From NCBI RefSeq assembly GCF_011397635.1, contig NC_064753.1, positions 25,258,322 to 25,322,321 on the forward strand: a stretch of DNA of 64,000 nucleotides, given 5' to 3'. A program made the position numbers and the translations under genes. This stretch comes from Epinephelus fuscoguttatus. Its lineage: Eukaryota; Chordata; Actinopteri; Perciformes; Serranidae. The notes under the pieces were generated by a model. That model had not been told where the DNA came from. It was given only the letters and a program-made list of their open reading frames with translations, and searched no databases. Of this stretch, positions 61,066 to 64,000 are shown one piece after another (the stretch's first letter is position 1; every line of letters begins with the position of its first letter).

Positions 61066-64000
61066 CTAATTTGCACAACCTTATCTGCTCAATCCTGATG
61101 CATAAATCACACAATTACATACGACTCAGACCACCCACTCGACTGTCACCAGCTATCCAGCCCGCTAGGTGAAAGTGATTGGCTGCTGTGGTTTTTTTTA
61201 TTTGACAGTGAAACTTCTTTGCTAGGATTTGTTCACTGCAACAAATTTCACACTGATTTTAAAGTGAAATAATGCAGTATATGTGACATTTAAATGAGAC
61301 TGTAGAGTTTTTCTAATGGAATGATATGCTCAGGGTGTCTACAGGCTCCAGATACGCACATGAAATGCTTTTTAAGACCTTTAAAAGGTGATTTATTTTC
61401 GGATAAATAATCTTCTTATTCAAGCACTGCAGGTGAGTATAAAGATAAGCAGCAGTCCATATAGGTGGTCCTGTGCCAAGGTAGGTTTATTTAATAGGAA
61501 TATGGTTATTAGAGTGAGTTAGGTTGATCTACATTTTGCCAACAGGTGAGTTCAATTATAAAGTAAAGAGACGATATTATATTCAAAGTTAGGTTTTAAG
61601 ATTTGTAACACCAGAAATGTGAACTTTCACACAGAAGGGCTCAACTCATTTTGACAAAAATGAATTAAAAGATCAATAAATAAAATTAGATTAAATGTTT
61701 GTGTCAATTAAGACCTCACAAAATCAACTTTTAAGACTATTTAATGACTTTTAAGACCTAATATTTACAAAATTGAAGACATTTGAAGACTTTTAAAGAA
61801 CCGGCATGCACCCTCAGTACACTACAAATTGATAAGACATGAGGAAGGGAAAGGTGAGGATGAAAAAACATTTTGGTTATGTATTTTTATGAATGTAAAG
61901 CTCCATGAGTTTCTGTATTGTTGGAAGAAAGCAGTCCAATCCACAATTTAAGATATACACAAGTGAGTCAGCAAGTTATTCAATATCCAATGAAACCCAC
62001 TGTTTAATAAAGTGACACTTTAAAGACAACATCTCATCTCAATTTAATATTGAAACAAAGAGAAAAACACAAAAGATTTTCTACAGATGTTTTGTGCTTC
62101 TGCAAAATAAATGCGATTTTTTTTTTTAAATAATGGATTCCGTTACGATAGTTTGAGTTGACCCATTAAAGGAAAAACAGGAGGACAGTTATGTTGTTTG
62201 CTGACAAAGACCATAAAAGGCTGCAACAGTGTACGAGCAGAAAAAAGAAACTGGAGGAGGATGAAGATGACGAGGAAGTGGAGAGCAAGTTAACGGTGCC
62301 AACAGCCGTCGATAACAGCAGGCAGATGTCTGTGTGTGTGCTTTCTGCTGTCACCTGTCCTCTGGCAGATAGCACTGATAACAGTGATTACGTGTACACA
62401 CACACACACACTTACACACACAGCCCTGCCTGCCACCTGCTTCCAGTCAAACACAGCTTCACCTTCTGAAAACAATGAACCACTGGACGGAGACACAAGA
62501 GCCTGAAGGAGCGCTCAAACACACAGGCACAAAAGGACGGAGAGACAAGAGGTAAAGAGCAACGTGAAGAGAGACAAAAGAGGGAAAGTGGTCGAGAGTA
62601 TAAAGCAGGAGAACATGAGAACACACCGAGTGAGAGAAACAAAGACAGAAACGTGTGGTGTGTGTGTCCAGCGGGGCGGAGTGTGCTTGGTGTAAATAGC
62701 TCCATGTGGTGAGCGTCAGCCAGGACAGACAGGCGACTGTCGCCAGCACACTCTCTCTGTCACACACACACATACACACACACACACACACGCCACAATC
62801 ACGGTCCCATGGGGAGGAATGTTGCAATGAAACCGACGCATCCCAAAACCTACCCACAACCCCTTTCCCCTAAACACACACACACAAATAGTGTGACTCA
62901 TTTTCACTCATTTGAACACTCACGCTCATGCACACACACTTATCTAACTTTATAAAAATCTTTGCTTCTTTGGGGGGTGTTGTGGAAAAACACAGAGGCA
63001 GGTTTTGACTTTGCACTGCAGGTTTCTCTGTGCACACAACTGCATACACAATCAAATATTAAAAACTGACTGTGTGTTATCCCACCTTTGGCATGTGCTT
63101 AGTCTGTGTGTGTAGTTAATCCATACACTAGTCACTCAGTTAACCTCCTGCTGCAGCTCTGAACTTCTCCCAGACAGCATATTCAAATCAACGCCCAGCC
63201 CTAATTATTGTGTAGAAAACAGACGAGCAGCAAAAATACAAATTACTAGACCTAAGTATGGTAATTAAGCCGTAAAAATAAATGGGGCTACAACAAGGCA
63301 GCAAACACTGCAGCCATTTTCCCAGAAGATGGAAAAGCACAGCTGACTCGATGATGCTCGCATCTGTGAGAGCTCACTAGTCGGATCCACGGGGCTCACT
63401 GACGACTCTGGGACGAGACAGAAGTAAGGATGCTGTCCCGCTGGTCTCAGTGTAGGGCTGAACGATATGAGGAACAGCGATCGTCCTAACAACTAATGTC
63501 CCTGACTTTTAAAAGGAAGGTTAAACTTAGCTTAACATCACCATAAGCCATCTGAGATCAATAATAACATTTTTCAAAAACCTAATAGAATTTTAAACGC
63601 TACGTTAATGCATGGCACTTTGCACTGTGCATTATGGACTTTGCAAATTATCCCACGAAACATGAAAACAAGTCAGTAAGTAAAAAATAAAAATCCCACC
63701 AAACTATGCTGGCTTTACAAGATGTGGGTTTTTTGTTTTTGCTTAACTGTGTTCTTCATATTAGAAGTTCACAAATGCTTGTTTTTTTTCGTAAAGCAAC
63801 ATTCAGCTAAAAAGATCTAACCTTTTCAGTGAAATTTAGATGTGTAGGCCACATCAATTAAGTAGTAATTTTAATGAAAAGTTTAACCAACTAGTATTTC
63901 TGGTGCTGACTAGCAATGGTAGCAATGTTTAGTCGACTAGTCGACTCATCGCGCACATCCCTCATGAGGAAATTCAATTTTCTAAGAACAACATTGCAAT
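61066..64000. other. Probable upstream intron of the unidentified gene, or intergenic
   Basis: No exon with a matching phase-0 end was found. Simple repeats lie at 62397-62424, 62760-62791 and 62874-62887. The 62191-62340 plus-strand frame (lysine- and glutamate-rich) has no splice support. A MITE-like start is at 63448 (GGGCTGAACGATATGAGG). Confidence 0.4.
63931..63946. repeat. Perfect 16-bp palindrome, probably a MITE end
   Basis: AGTCGACTAGTCGACT equals its own reverse complement. The surrounding TTTAGTCGACTAGTCGAC and GCGCACATCCCT are like the terminus of a dispersed fish element. Confidence 0.6.

Noticed and set aside
62191..62340. Plus-strand Lys/Glu-rich frame (KKKLEEDEDDEEVESKL)
   Set aside because: The composition suggests coding, but there is no convincing donor and it runs into a (GT)/(CA) repeat.
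63357..63400. Possible upstream exon with acceptor CTTCTGTCTCGTCCCAG
   Set aside because: The acceptor is good, but no donor gives a phase-0 end that fits the 59782 exon, and no conservation can be judged.

Overview
The window is ordinary vertebrate nuclear DNA, almost certainly from a ray-finned (probably percomorph) fish. Genes are split by GT-AG introns, some only 87-121 bp long. (CA)n and (GT)n microsatellites are abundant. The dispersed repeats match families I recall from percomorph genomes: L2/CR1-like LINE tails, tRNA-derived SINEs and many short inverted-repeat DNA elements. I see no bacterial, phage, CRISPR or operon-like content.

Three genes can be supported, all on the minus strand. 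(1) 590-8434 is the 5' half of rufy2. Seven coding exons join in frame and give the N-terminus, the RUN domain and the start of the coiled coil; the FYVE end lies left of base 1. (2) 16783-19943 is a complete two-exon gene for a 223-residue MADF-BESS protein, a likely DNA-binding regulator. (3) 53278-59782 is the 3' end of a gene I could not name. Four exons join in frame to a stop codon, and its 5' part lies right of the window or in exons I did not recognise. An open exon with its own stop at 56819-56947 could be an alternative ending. The three genes share no evident pathway.

Layout: 1-8700 is rufy2 with repeat-bearing introns and a GC-richer promoter. 8700-16700 is intergenic, with LINE debris and one doubtful first exon near 12 kb. 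16.8-20.05 kb is the MADF gene. 20.05-53.2 kb is a gene-poor stretch of nested transposons, a 20-bp-class minisatellite, long microsatellites and a T/G-skewed block. 53.3-59.8 kb is the unnamed gene, whose large intron holds a full inverted-repeat element. 59.8-64 kb is repeats and possibly upstream intron.

The points most worth a second look are the unnamed gene and its possible alternative ending, the transposon lying about 40 bp from one of its splice acceptors, several readable transposon-in-transposon nests, and the minisatellite that starts inside a transposon copy. I found no clearly novel biological system. Repeat family names come from memory of recurring fish sequences, not from a database search.
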